A DNA stretch of 64,000 nucleotides, from NCBI RefSeq assembly GCF_013373795.3, contig NZ_CP088025.1, positions 1-64,000 on the forward strand, given 5' to 3'. Below, piece after piece: positions 18,034 to 27,870 of the stretch. The position numbers and the translations under genes are program-made. The notes beneath the pieces are model-generated. The model did no database searches. It was not told where the DNA came from and saw nothing but the letters and a program-made list of their open reading frames with translations. This stretch comes from Bradyrhizobium quebecense. Lineage in GTDB: Bacteria; Pseudomonadota; Alphaproteobacteria; Rhizobiales; Xanthobacteraceae. The first letter of the stretch is position 1, and every line of letters begins with the position of its first letter.

Positions 18034-18470
18034 TCAATGGAAGGATCTGACCCGAGGAAGAAATTCATTGTCGATGAAATGTGATACGCAGGTTGAGAGC
18101 AAACCTCGATCGATTGACGGACACGAGATATCACTGCCAAAGAGGCCGGCCAACGTATTCTGGCAGCTGATGGTGACCGGAAGATCCGCACCTTGGGGGT
18201 ATTCCTCCGAGCAACGGCGCGATCCAAAAAAGGCCGCGCTCACACCACGTTGCGAACGGGACAACTGAAACTGATACCCGTAGCTACCGAGCACCTCGAG
18301 GATCGAGATCCAGCGACAGACGCGCCGTTGGCAAGTGGAATGTCTGTCCGGACAAAAGCTGCCAAGCGACAGGTGACGATGGCTTTGCTCGCATAGTCGA
18401 CGGGAATAACGTTCACCGGGCTGTGTTTCGGCATGGATGCCGATAGGGGGGTCCCAGTCAAACGCCGATT
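18034..18470 (-). pseudogene. C-terminal remnant of NRPS/PKS thioester-reductase domain
   Basis: Separate frames give consecutive pieces of a thioester-reductase (R) domain: VNVIPVDYASKAIV near 18375-18420, WISILEVLGSYGYQFQL near 18265-18315, then CQNTLAGLFGSDISCPSIDR and LLSTCVSHFIDNEFLP, ending at 18034. Such tails terminate NRPS or PKS proteins and release the product as an aldehyde or alcohol. At least one frameshift lies within it, and the rest of the gene is lost at the IS256 at about 18480. It precedes the phosphopantetheinyl transferase on the same strand. Confidence 0.65.
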
Positions 18471-18493
18471 GACACATAAAGGAGAGCAGCGCC

Positions 18494-19510
18494 ATGACGA
18501 GAGATATCACACCGGCTGGTTGGCCGGCGACCGGGGCGGTGGACGAAGCGTTTGCAGAAGTACGGGCGAGCTTCGATCGGTTCTGCCTTGCGGCAGGGAT
18601 CGAGGCGCTCGGCACGATGATGGAGGCGGATGTTGTGGCGGGCCGCGCCACGATCGCGAGGCGGCGCGGCGGACGCACCTTGGGCCGAACGCGGGGACGG
18701 ATCGGCTTCCACGGCGGCAAGATCGAGGTCGAGCGCCCGCGGGTCCGGGGCGTGGATGGCGGCGAGGTCACGATCCCGAGCTGGGAAACGGCGGCGCAGG
18801 AGGATTGGCTCGGTCGCGGGGCGATGAACCTGATGCGGATCAATGTGTCGACGCGCCGGTTCAGCCGCGCCGTCCGGCTGCCCGAAGGTGACGTGCCGGT
18901 ACCGCCCGGATCGGGGGTTTCGAAGTCGGCGGCCTCGCGGAGGTTCGTAGCGCTGTCGGCGGCGCGGCTGGCTGACTTCATGGCTGCCGATCTGTCCACG
19001 CTCGACCTTCTGGTGGTCCAAATCGACGGGCTGCATCTCGGCGACGATCTCGTGCTGGTCGCCGCAATCGGAGTTGACGGCGAAGGCAGCAAGCATCCGC
19101 TGGCGCTGGTGGAAGGGGCGACCGAGAATGCCGCAACGGTTCAGGCCCTGCTGGACAACCTGGTCTCGCGCGGGCTCGACCCGACGGTGCCAAGACTGTT
19201 CATCGCCGACGGCGCGAAAGCGTTGTCGAAGGCGATCCGCCGCACCCTCGATTCGGCCGCTGCGATCCAGCGCTGCCAGATCCACAAGGCACGCAACATC
19301 ATGGAACGCCTGCCGAAAGAGCATCATGCGGCCACCCGTCGGGTGCTGCGCCAGGCCTGGCAGCTCGATGACGCCGACAAGGCTGAAAAATTGATCCGCA
19401 ATCTCGCGCGTCGACTCGACCAGCAATGGCCCGGCGTAGCGGCCAGCATCCTCGAAGGCCTCGACGAAATCCTGACTGTCGTCCGGTTGAAGCTGCCGAA
19501 GGAGCTTCGT
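18494..19510 (+). pseudogene. IS256-family transposase, C-terminally truncated
   Basis: Mutator-type DDE transposase with the first two catalytic aspartates in context (LLVVQIDGLHLGDDL and PRLFIADGAKALSKAI) and the zinc-like CQIHKARNI motif. The match ends at about LKLPKEL near 19505; the region with the catalytic glutamate (usually NIIENxxG) is missing. The frame runs on to 19675 through unrelated sequence. Confidence 0.88.
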
Positions 19511-19755
19511 CCACGAGACAAGCGCCATGCGCGCCGATGTTCGGGGGACACGCAGCGCGCAACGCACGCCGAATTTCCGGACGTTCGCATCGATTGTCAA
19601 CAGTTCGACCTTCACGCGGCGCGGTCGTCTGGGCTCGTACCCCCAATCAGCTCAAGCCGTGGTGGTTGCGCGTAGCTATCGCGCCAAGCCCGTAGAGGAT
19701 GCTGATCGGCACATCATAGGTGATGGAGGGCCGGCACATCGTGAATCTATCGCCT

Positions 19756-19965
19756 TCAGATATCCATGTTCCTTAGGGCCGTAATTGCTTTGTTGAGCGC
19801 GTTCGAGGCTTGCTTGAGGCCGTCCACATATTCGGTTGTGACAACGGCCTCGGAGCCACCCACCGCATGGACACGGACTTGGCGACCTCCAAGACCTGCC
19901 CAAAGCTGATCAATGTTCGCTCGCTCTCGCTCCAACTCTTCAATGATCGAACCATGTTTTGCCAT
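19756..19965 (-). CDS. Small hypothetical protein
   Basis: 69 residues, start ATG at 19965 after AAGGAAG. Charged and helical (EELERERANIDQLWAGL...LKQASNALNKAITALRNMDI), with no membrane segment. It lies 16 bases downstream of the membrane protein gene on the same strand and is probably co-transcribed with it. I do not recognise the family. Confidence 0.6.
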   Translation of the reverse strand: MAKHGSIIEELERERANIDQLWAGLGGRQVRVHAVGGSEAVVTTEYVDGLKQASNALNKAITALRNMDI

Positions 19966-19981
19966 CCCGCTTCCTTACTCC

Positions 19982-20773
19982 TCAGGTTTGACTGTTGTAC
20001 TCGCGGCCACCGTTAAACTCGACGAACCGGCGTGTTCGCTCATCGTATCGCCAGCACGCTCGGGTGGTGTGTCCGCTTGTGAACGTGCCGCGATACCGAA
20101 TGAAGCCCCAGAAGAACAGACGCATGCCGCCGAAATCGGGGGGGGGGGCACCTTCGTAGTCATCAAGCTCCACATCATTCCACGCAAGCCCCTCATCCAG
20201 ATCGTTGCGGGGCTCGCCAGGCACGAGGACAGCAGAGATCGCAGGGGGATGGTTGTGGTCGTAGTTGACCGGAGCTGGCGGCTCTGCGTGCACGCTCAGG
20301 CTTACTTGCATAGCTTCGATGACGGCAGGGAGCTTCCCATAGTTTGCGACCGAGTAGGTGACGGACAACCTCACACCCTCGGTCCCGTTTTCCCAATCCT
20401 CCCAACGTACGATTTTGAGAGAGCTCACATTGAAGACGAAGCCATAAGGGCGCTCGATCTTGGCGAGGGCGTCTTCGGCAACACGAGCTTGCCGAGTGGC
20501 CGCCTCAGATGCGACCTTGGCGTCATCCAAACTGAGCTTGATCACACGAAGCTGATAGAAGAAGAGTGCCGCTTGGACTGTCGCGACAACGACTTGCACC
20601 GAAGTGAAAATGCCACTCGCATCCTTGGTGAACCAACTGAGCAAGGGTTCGCCTGCTCTCGCAGACGGCATGAAGACCATTCCCACCGCGAAAGCGGCGA
20701 CCGTGAGCAAGCAACCTATAACAACCTCGGGCACTCGGAACTTCATGCTCGCTCGTCTGTTGAGAGGTGCCAT
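19982..20773 (-). CDS. Hypothetical membrane-anchored protein
   Basis: 263 residues. Two hydrophobic segments lie near the N terminus (about residues 16-34, VVIGCLLTVAAFAVGMVF, and 55-73, IFTSVQVVVATVQAALFFY), followed by a coiled-coil-like stretch (DDAKVASEAATRQARVAEDALAKIE) and a soluble C-terminal domain with a conserved-looking RPYGFVFNVSSLKIV start. A second ATG at 20746 is also possible. This architecture, two membrane segments plus a beta-rich domain, is common in uncharacterised proteobacterial proteins. It forms a two-gene unit with the next gene. Function unknown. Confidence 0.7.
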   Translation of the reverse strand: MAPLNRRASMKFRVPEVVIGCLLTVAAFAVGMVFMPSARAGEPLLSWFTKDASGIFTSVQVVVATVQAALFFYQLRVIKLSLDDAKVASEAATRQARVAEDALAKIERPYGFVFNVSSLKIVRWEDWENGTEGVRLSVTYSVANYGKLPAVIEAMQVSLSVHAEPPAPVNYDHNHPPAISAVLVPGEPRNDLDEGLAWNDVELDDYEGAPPPDFGGMRLFFWGFIRYRGTFTSGHTTRACWRYDERTRRFVEFNGGREYNSQT

Positions 20774-20962
20774 TATCCGTACCAGTAACGCAATCTAAGG
20801 ATGCTGCACCAAACGGTGGTTCAATTGAATAGCTGGCTTCCAGCCCGATCCGTATTGGGATTTGGTTGCGGGAGGACGGACCTTCTCCCCGCGATGCGTC
20901 AACGAGATATTCCGCAGGTTGAGCGTGCTAACGTCTAATGGCTTCGCCGTCAGGTTGGCACC

Positions 20963-21128
20963 TATGCAGACAAGTAGGTGTGCCGCGCCTCGCAGCGGAC
21001 GCCCCGTGAAGTGCTGGAACTGTGTAGTGCGTGGCGACTTTCCGTTGATCGCATGCGTCATTTTGATAGGACCAGATCGCCTTAGCGGTCGCAATATTCA
21101 TCCAATGAGGCGGCCGACCCTCGTGTAG
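20963..21128 (+). CDS. Small protein with CWNCVVRGD motif
   Basis: 55 residues from ATG 20963 (preceded by AGGTTGG). The core is KCWNCVVRGDFPLIACVILIG. The same core with synonymous and conservative changes (SCVVRGDLPYLGCVIFMGL) is found at 39682-39903, which argues that the strand and frame are right. The hydrophobic end could be a membrane segment. Function unknown. Confidence 0.4.
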
Positions 21129-21144
21129 AGCCGCCTTGTCCGAT

Positions 21145-21286
21145 GCCGGTGCCGATCTGAAGATTTACATCGCGACGCGGCCGATCGACTCCGCTGTGGC
21201 CACGATGGGCTTGCGGCGAAGGTGCGGGAGATGCTTCGTCTCGACCCGTTCAGCGGCGCAGCCTTCGTGTTCCGATCGAAACGAGC
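21145..21286 (+). pseudogene. IS66 tnpB N-terminal fragment
   Basis: In two frames it reads DLKIYIATRPID, then REMLRLDPFSGAAFVFRSKRA, the first 55 or so residues of IS66 TnpB. The match ends just after FRSKR, at AAACGAGC (21279-21286), where the recombinase cassette begins. Confidence 0.8.
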
Positions 21287-21289
21287 CCA

Positions 21290-21585
21290 ACGCCCGACAT
21301 TCTGCATACAGTCTTCGAAGCGCGACAATTGCATATCCGTGGCTTCCCCGTTTTGGACGAACGCTTCAAGTCGCACCGTTCCGACGCGGCAAGGATTTGA
21401 AGTGCATCTACACGGAGGAACGCCGTGGGTTTATTCGTGAGGTACCCAACTGGATGTTCGACAAAAGCTATTGCTCCGGCATGGCGCTTGGACCGCCGTG
21501 GGTCAGTATTGAGGGGCTCAACGAATTTGCTGCTGTTCTGAAGCTTCTGGGCGCGACTCAGGCGTCGGGTCCCGTCCTTCTTTGA
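21290..21585 (+). CDS. DUF5372-like protein of recombinase cassette 2
   Basis: The recognisable protein is YPWLPRFGRTLQVA, then KCIYTEERRGFIREVPNWMFDKSYC and PPWVSIEGLNEFAAVLKLLG, ending at 21585. It shares the YPW/HPW, VPxWMFD and VSIxxL positions with the protein at 9574-10151. The start is not clear because the frame is open into the tnpB fragment upstream. The gene ends 16 bases before the next small gene. Confidence 0.55.
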
Positions 21586-21600
21586 AGAGGGAGAAAGGAC

Positions 21601-21792
21601 GTGCGGAGAAAAAGCCAATATCGCGAGCCGATGCAACTGGGTCTGGATCTGCGTCTTCGGATTCCCCAGAACCCGCTGGGCGCCAATCCCAAAGGTCTGA
21701 TCGAGGCGCTCGCCGATCTGTTGCTGGAAGCGGCTGGCGTCGAACCCGCTCAGATGTCGGGAGGTGACCATGAGTGTCAAGATCACACGTGA
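21601..21792 (+). CDS. Small protein of recombinase cassette 2
   Basis: 63 residues, probably using GTG at 21601 after GAGGGAGAAAGG. The sequence has MQLGLDLRLRIPQNPLG and a helical tail (LIEALADLLLEAAG). It overlaps the recombinase start by 23 bases. It is equivalent in position and size to the gene at 9919-10158. Function unknown. Confidence 0.55.
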   Translation: MRRKSQYREPMQLGLDLRLRIPQNPLGANPKGLIEALADLLLEAAGVEPAQMSGGDHECQDHT

Positions 21793-23503
21793 TCACCTCG
21801 ACCGCGCCGCCGTCGTCTATGTTCGCCAATCGACAATGTCCCAAGTTATGGGGAATCTCGAAAGCCAGCGGCGGCAATATGACCTGGCGCAGGCCGCGGA
21901 AACCGCCGGATTTAAGTCGGTGGCGGTAATTGACGATGATCTTGGCCGCTCAGGCTCTGGCAGCACTCAACGGCCCGGATTTGAGCGGCTTGTGGCGATG
22001 GTTTGTTCGGGTAACGTCGGTGCCGTTTATTGCATTGAGGCGTCGCGGCTGGCGCGCAATGGACGCGACTGGCATCACTTGATCGACCTATGCGCCCTCG
22101 CGGGCGCGTTGGTCATTGATCCCGACGGCGCCTATGATCCGCGGCTTGTCAACGACCGCCTGCTTCTCGGACTGAAGGGAACGATGTCGGAGTATGAGCT
22201 GAGCCTGCTTCGCCAACGTGGAATCGCCGCTCGGGACTCTAAGGCCAAGCGCGGCGAGTACCGCTTCATGCTTCCACCTGGATTTTGTTGGAGTGAACTC
22301 GGCAAGATCGAAATGGATCCCGACGAACATGTGGCGGGATTGGTTCGACTCGTCTTCACGAAGTTCCGCGAGCTCGGTAGCGCCCGGCAGGTCTTTCTTT
22401 GGCTGCGTGCTGCCGACATCAAAATGCCTGTGGTTCTAAAAAACGTTCAAATCTACAAGCTCAGCTGGAAGGCGCCGGCCTATCACACGGTGATGCAGAT
22501 CCTGCACAATCCGCTCTATGCTGGCGCCTATGCGTTTGGCCGAATCGCCCAGAAGACACGGATCGTGGACGGTCGCGCCCGCAAGGTCAGCGGGTTCAAA
22601 AAGCCGCGGGAGGAATGGAATGTTCTCCTGCGCGACAATCATCCCGGCTATGTCAGCTGGCAGGAGTATGAGGACAATCAGAGGCTGCTGCTGGAAAACG
22701 CCCACATGAAGAAGAACTGCTCGCGAAAATCGGCGCGCGGGGGACGCGCACTTCTGACCGGATTGATGCGGTGCGGCCATTGCGGGCGGATGATGCGTGT
22801 GTTCTACGGCCAGGCCAAGGGGAATGCCCATCGTTATCAATGCCGCGGCGATGACGCCCATGTCGGCGCTGGCCTATGTATCGGCATCGGCGGGGTGCGG
22901 GTCGATCGTGCGGTCGCGCTGCAAATCCTTGAGGCCGTCTCCGATCGGGCTGTTGAAGCAGCGATATTGGCGTCCGACCAGGTTGAGCGCTCAAGACAAG
23001 AGATCATCACGGCCGTCGAACGGGAGCTTGAAGTCGTACGCTACGAAGCGTCTCTTGCGGCACGCCGATACGAGCTTGTGGATCCGGCCAAGCGCCACGT
23101 TGCCCGCGAACTCGAGGCGCGCTGGAATGGCGCATTGGAGCGGGTTGCCGAGCTTGAAGGTCGTATAAAGGAGCTGCGCACCGCATCGGCGGAAAGTCCC
23201 AAGATCGACCGCGCCCTGCTTCTGCAACTTGCGCATGATCTTCCGCGGGTTTGGAATGCACCGTCCACGGACACGCGCACCAAGCAGCGGCTGGTTCACA
23301 TTGTGGTCCGAGAGATTGTTTGCGATCTCGATGAGGACACCAACGAGGCCGTTCTGCTCATCCACTGGACCGGCGGCCGGCACACGGAGGTTCGCGTTGC
23401 TCGCGTTAAGACGGGCCGATATCCGGGGGATATGGCGCCCACTGCCGTCGAGCCGGTCGACCCGGTCCCTGGCGACGCGAACTGCTTCGACCATTTCTTG
23501 TAG
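21770..23503 (+). pseudogene. Serine recombinase, C-terminally truncated (cassette 2, left copy)
   Basis: Catalytic domain intact: VVYVRQSTMSQV holds the serine, EASRLARNGRDWH the arginines, followed by the recombinase domain and a zinc ribbon (LMRCGHCGRMMR...YQCRG). After about 23427 the frame leaves the family sequence and ends in unrelated codons from an IS110 fragment. The full-length version, as in the right copy, carries about 150 further residues. The catalytic part could still fold, but loss of the C-terminal DNA-binding region makes activity doubtful. Confidence 0.85.
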
Positions 23504-23690
23504 CGCGATCTGATGTGCGGGGTGGTCGAACTGTTGTTCCTGGAGCCAACGCAAATAGCGCATCGTCCAGCCCTTTTTGCGGGGGTAGCTGCGGCCATGC
23601 TTGAGCATGAAGGCGCTCACCTGCTGCCGGTGGATCCGCAGCGTCTCAACGTGAGCGTCATGCGGAGACCACGCGCTGAGGGTTGATCTG
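23430..23690 (-). pseudogene. IS110-family transposase, middle fragment
   Basis: Reads HVETLRIHRQQVSAFMLKHGRSYPRKKGWTMRYLRWLQEQ... in pieces, then DHPAHQIALQEMVEAVRVARDRVDRL, the region linking the two domains of IS110 transposases. Both ends are lost. Its junction truncates the left recombinase. Confidence 0.75.
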
Positions 23691-23734
23691 GTCGGCTAGG
23701 AAGATCTCGCGGAATGGTTTGTCGCGAGGTCACA

Positions 23735-24177
23735 ATGTCAAAGGATAGTCGTAAGGATAGCGATAAGGATAGGCATATGCCTATCCTCGAACACGGCGCC
23801 GACACGCTGCAGCGTGTCGAGATCATCACCGGGACGGGCCGACGTCGGCGCTGGTCGACCGATGCGAAGGCGGCGATTGTTGCGAAGAGTTTTGCGCCGG
23901 GTGCAAGCGTGTCCGCAGTGGCGCGGCGACACGACATCAGTCCAAGCCTGTTGTTTCTCTGGCGTCGCCAGGCTACGCGGGCGCAGGTCGCGAGCGCGGG
24001 GACAGAGGCATGCCACCTGGCTTTGTGCCGGTCGCGATCACCGGCTGTGGGCGCCCGAGTGAGGAGCAGGCGGCGATCGAGATCGAGGTCGGCGCGATTC
24101 GCATCCGTGTCAGGGGGACAGTGGACCGGGAGGCACTGTGCGAGGTGCTGGCGGCGGTCGGGACGGTTGGTCGATGA
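23735..24177 (+). pseudogene. tnpA: IS66 tnpA, frameshifted
   Basis: The N-terminal part reads RVEIITGTGRRRRWSTDAKAAIVAKSF, then VSAVARRHDISPSLLFLWRRQ. After a frame change near 24000 the C-terminal part continues MPPGFVPVAITG...VDREALCEVLAAVGTVGR to the stop at 24177. It overlaps tnpB in an ATGA. Confidence 0.8.
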
Positions 24178-24336
24178 TCGGGCTTCGAGCTGGGTTGTCG
24201 ATCTGGATTGCGACGCAGCCGGTCGATTTCCGCCGCGGCATGGACTCGCTGGCGATGCTGGTGAGCGAGGCCTTTGGAGCCGATCCGTTCGACGGCGGAC
24301 TTTATGTCTTCCGCTCCAAGCGCCGACAGCTCGTTT
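24174..24336 (+). pseudogene. tnpB: IS66 tnpB, N-terminal fragment
   Basis: Reads LSIWIATQPVDFRRGMDSL...FDGGLYVFRSKRRQL, then loses similarity. As in the left arm of the inverted repeat, the break comes immediately after the FRSKR codons, here at GCTCGTTT (24329-24336). Confidence 0.8.
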
Positions 24337-24353
24337 CATTGTACGTCCCTTTG

Positions 24354-26446
24354 TCAGATGCCGGGTAGGCGGATCATTCTATCATATTGATAATCAATGT
24401 AGTTTCTCGGCCGACGCTCGATCACGCGCTGCACCGCTATACGTACTGTTTCCGAGCTCAGCGCGTCGACAGGAACCAACCATTGCGGGCCCTTGATTGC
24501 TTGTGTGGCCGGCAAGATGTCCTTCAGCACCAAGCTCTTTGCTGATCCGACGCAAAATCCAAAGTGTGCCGCAGCCTTCGCAAGGCTGATCATTTTGCCG
24601 TCGGACGATGCGGGGTCGTATTCCGGCAAGCCCAGGCGTTCGCGCATTTCCCGCACGCGAACAGTCGTCCAGGTCTCGCCGTCGCCGGTCTTGCAGCGCA
24701 TCCGATTGAGCGACACGGCGAGCTCTCGATCAGGCCAATGACCAGCGAGTTTACGAAGTGCGTCAACGGCAGTCGGTGCCATGTCGCCCGGATATCGGCC
24801 CGTCTTAACGCGAGCAACGCGAACCTCCGTGTGCCGGCCGCCGGTCCAGTGGATGAGCAGAACGGCCTCATTGGTGTCCTCATCGAGATCGCAAACAATC
24901 TCTCGGACCACAATGTGAACCAGCCGCTGCTTGGTGCGCGTGTCCGTGGACGGTGCATTCCAAACCCGCGGAAGATCATGCGCAAGTTGCAGAAGCAGGG
25001 CGCGGTCGATCTTGGGACTTTCCGCCGATGCGGTGCGCAGCTCCTTTATACGACCTTCAAGCTCGGCAACCCGCTCCAATGCGCCATTCCAGCGCGCCTC
25101 GAGTTCGCGGGCAACGTGGCGCTTGGCCGGATCCACAAGCTCGTATCGGCGTGCCGCAAGAGACGCTTCGTAGCGTACGACTTCAAGCTCCCGTTCGACG
25201 GCCGTGATGATCTCTTGTCTTGAGCGCTCAACCTGGTCGGACGCCAATATCGCTGCTTCAACAGCCCGATCGGAGACGGCCTCAAGGATTTGCAGCGCGA
25301 CCGCACGATCGACCCGCACCCCGCCGATGCCGATACATAGGCCAGCGCCGACATGGGCGTCATCGCCGCGGCATTGATAACGATGGGCATTCCCCTTGGC
25401 CTGGCCGTAGAACACACGCATCATCCGCCCGCAATGGCCGCACCGCATCAATCCGGTCAGAAGTGCGCGTCCCCCGCGCGCCGATTTTCGCGAGCAGTTC
25501 TTCTTCATGTGGGCGTTTTCCAGCAGCAGCCTCTGATTGTCCTCATACTCCTGCCAGCTGACATAGCCGGGATGATTGTCGCGCAGGAGAACATTCCATT
25601 CCTCCCGCGGCTTTTTGAACCCGCTGACCTTGCGGGCGCGACCGTCCACGATCCGTGTCTTCTGGGCGATTCGGCCAAACGCATAGGCGCCAGCATAGAG
25701 CGGATTGTGCAGGATCTGCATCACCGTGTGATAGGCCGGCGCCTTCCAGCTGAGCTTGTAGATTTGAACGTTTTTTAGAACCACAGGCATTTTGATGTCG
25801 GCAGCACGCAGCCAAAGAAAGACCTGCCGGGCGCTACCGAGCTCGCGGAACTTCGTGAAGACGAGTCGAACCAATCCCGCCACATGTTCGTCGGGATCCA
25901 TTTCGATCTTGCCGAGTTCACTCCAACAAAATCCAGGTGGAAGCATGAAGCGGTACTCGCCGCGCTTGGCCTTAGAGTCCCGAGCGGCGATTCCACGTTG
26001 GCGAAGCAGGCTCAGCTCATACTCCGACATCGTTCCCTTCAGTCCGAGAAGCAGGCGGTCGTTGACAAGCCGCGGATCATAGGCGCCGTCGGGATCAATG
26101 ACCAACGCGCCCGCGAGGGCGCATAGGTCGATCAAGTGATGCCAGTCGCGTCCATTGCGCGCCAGCCGCGACGCCTCAATGCAATAAACGGCACCGACGT
26201 TACCCGAACAAACCATCGCCACAAGCCGCTCAAATCCGGGCCGTTTTGAGTGCTGCCAGAGCCTGAGCGGCCAAGATCATCGTCAATTACCGCCACCGAC
26301 TTAAATCCGGCGGTTTCCGCGGCCTGCGCCAGGTCATATTGCCGCCGCTGGCTTTCGAGATTCCCCATAACTTGGGACATTGTCGATTGGCGAACATAGA
26401 CGACGGCGGCGCGGTCGAGGTGATCACGTGTGATCTTGACACTCAT
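24354..26446 (-). pseudogene. Serine recombinase, frameshifted (cassette 2, right copy)
   Basis: Has the complete C-terminal region missing from the left copy, including a segment ISLAKAAAHFGFCVGSAKSL that may bind DNA. However, near 26246 the run CTCAAAACGG replaces CTCAACGG of the left copy, a 2-base insertion that separates the first 60 or so residues (with the catalytic serine in VYVRQSTMSQV) from the rest. The two copies are complementary in damage: recombination between the arms could rebuild a whole gene. Confidence 0.88.
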
Positions 26447-26615
26447 GGTCACCTCCCGACATCTGAGCGGGTTCGACGCCAGCCGCTTCCAGCAACAGAT
26501 CGGCGAGCGCCTCGATCAGACCTTTGGGATTGGCGCCCAGCGGGTTCTGGGGAATCCGAAGACGCAGATCCAGACCCAGTTGCATCGGCTCGCGATATTG
26601 GCTTTTTCTCCGCAC
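26424..26615 (-). CDS. Small protein of recombinase cassette 2 (second copy)
   Basis: Same 63-residue protein as at 21601-21792, in the right arm of the inverted repeat, upstream of and overlapping the frameshifted recombinase. Intact. Confidence 0.55.
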   Translation of the reverse strand: MRRKSQYREPMQLGLDLRLRIPQNPLGANPKGLIEALADLLLEAAGVEPAQMSGGDHECQDHT

Positions 26616-26630
26616 GTCCTTTCTCCCTCT

Positions 26631-26926
26631 TCAAAGAAGGACGGGACCCGACGCCTGAGTCGCGCCCAGAAGCTTCAGAACAGCAGCAAATTCGTTGAGC
26701 CCCTCAATACTGACCCACGGCGGTCCAAGCGCCATGCCGGAGCAATAGCTTTTGTCGAACATCCAGTTGGGTACCTCACGAATAAACCCACGGCGTTCCT
26801 CCGTGTAGATGCACTTCAAATCCTTGCCGCGTCGGAACGGTGCGACTTGAAGCGTTCGTCCAAAACGGGGAAGCCACGGATATGCAATTGTCGCGCTTCG
26901 AAGACTGTATGCAGAATGTCGGGCGT
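26631..26926 (-). CDS. DUF5372-like protein of recombinase cassette 2 (second copy)
   Basis: Same sequence as the copy at 21290-21585, with VPNWMFDKSYC and PPWVSIEGLNEF. The open frame continues to 27113 through the inverted tnpB fragment. Start uncertain. Confidence 0.5.
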
Positions 26927-26929
26927 TGG

Positions 26930-27071
26930 GCTCGTTTCGATCGGAACACGAAGGCTGCGCCGCTGAACGGGTCGAGACGAAGCATCTCCCGCACCTTCGC
27001 CGCAAGCCCATCGTGGCCACAGCGGAGTCGATCGGCCGCGTCGCGATGTAAATCTTCAGATCGGCACCGGC
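26930..27071 (-). pseudogene. IS66 tnpB N-terminal fragment (second copy)
   Basis: Reverse-complement copy of 21145-21286, lying outside the GCTCGTTT boundary of the recombinase cassette. Confidence 0.75.
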
Positions 27072-27400
27072 CGCGCGATTACCTGGTGCCCAGGTGTCCG
27101 AGGTGGCGCGCAAGCTCTCATTCCGTCATCACCCAGGTTCCCGCATAGCTCACGCTGCCTGAGCGGCTCAGCGTGGCGCTTACGCCCCATTGCGGAAATG
27201 GTCGGTTTTAAGGGCGCGCGCCGTAAACCTTCGTATCGTTCCGTGGCCCCCTTGGATGCCCGACGATTACCTACGTTCAATTGAGTCTCTGATCGCAATC
27301 GTCCTAGGCTGCAGCGTTGGAAAAGCGGACAGGCTCATGAAGTAGGAGGTGAAAACGGACGATCGACGAACAGGGACGATAATACCAAGAGGAGACTACA
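27072..27400. other. Interval without a supported gene
   Basis: No recognisable coding sequence. A short direct run CTGAGCGGCTCAGCGTG near 27165 is partly self-complementary. The interval ends in the ribosome-binding region of the Cys-rich ORF. Confidence 0.4.
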
Positions 27401-27514
27401 ATGCCCAATTGCTCCGATAATCTTGGATCTGGTAGAGCCGCGCGATGCGCAGGTTGTGATGGCACGTGTGGTCTCGTCCGGTACTACTCATGGCGCCCCA
27501 TTTGTTCCAAGTAG
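27401..27514 (+). CDS. Small Cys-rich protein, possibly cut by an amber codon
   Basis: ATG 27401 follows AAGAGGAGA at ideal spacing. The 37-residue product contains RCAGCDGTCG, then WRPICSK and a TAG. Beyond the TAG the same frame stays open for 34 codons (CFDRFRTRRASDRGW...) to a TGA at 27617-27619. The cysteine after the stop and the basic tail suggest that the original protein was about 72 residues, perhaps a small zinc-binding protein. Function unknown. Confidence 0.5.
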   Translation: MPNCSDNLGSGRAARCAGCDGTCGLVRYYSWRPICSK

Positions 27515-27648
27515 TGTTTCGATCGCTTCAGAACGCGCCGGGCAAGTGACCGCGGTTGGCTACCCTGGCGCCACATCGCCTTAGACCAGGCGCCTGAGAA
27601 CCGCGCGAGGGCTCTGTGATGTTCCAGACACAAGGAGAGCCGCGTCGC

Positions 27649-27870
27649 ATGACCATTTTCACCGGATTGCTGTTCGAGATGATCTCCTTGTCCTGGGGGC
27701 CGATGTGGAGCGCGCTGGCGGTAGGCTATGCGGTGATTGGCTTGGATGGCCAAGTTTATCTGACAGATGCGGGCGCGGAATACCTAGCGTGGGCGGGAGC
27801 TTCAGCTTACAACGAGGCAAGGAATACTTACAAACCGCATAGACTTTGCTCCGCGCTGCCCAAACCATGA
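27649..27870 (+). CDS. Small hypothetical protein
   Basis: 73 residues from ATG 27649 (MTIFTGLLFEMI), preceded by AAGGAGAG. The segment YAVIGLDGQVYLTDAGAEYLAWAG resembles the wing of a small winged-helix protein. The stop overlaps the next start (ATGA at 27867-27870), suggesting an operon. Confidence 0.5.
   Translation: MTIFTGLLFEMISLSWGPMWSALAVGYAVIGLDGQVYLTDAGAEYLAWAGASAYNEARNTYKPHRLCSALPKP

Larger units (their letters stand above)
21145..23427. repeat. Left arm of 2.28-kb inverted repeat (recombinase cassette 2)
   Basis: Nearly identical in reverse complement to 24787-27071. Lengths 2283 and 2285 differ by one 2-base insertion in the right arm, and I noted only one other substitution (near 23344). 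The arm contains an IS66 tnpB fragment (21145-21290), a DUF5372-like gene, a small gene and most of a serine recombinase. Confidence 0.9.
24787..27071. repeat. Right arm of 2.28-kb inverted repeat (recombinase cassette 2)
   Basis: Reverse complement of 21145-23427. The whole cassette here (24337-26929) is bounded on both sides by the same 8 bases, GCTCGTTT, at 24329-24336 and 26930-26937. Confidence 0.9.

Noticed and set aside
18458..19615. 385-codon minus-strand frame over the IS256 gene
   Set aside because: Shadow of the transposase; no recognisable protein family.
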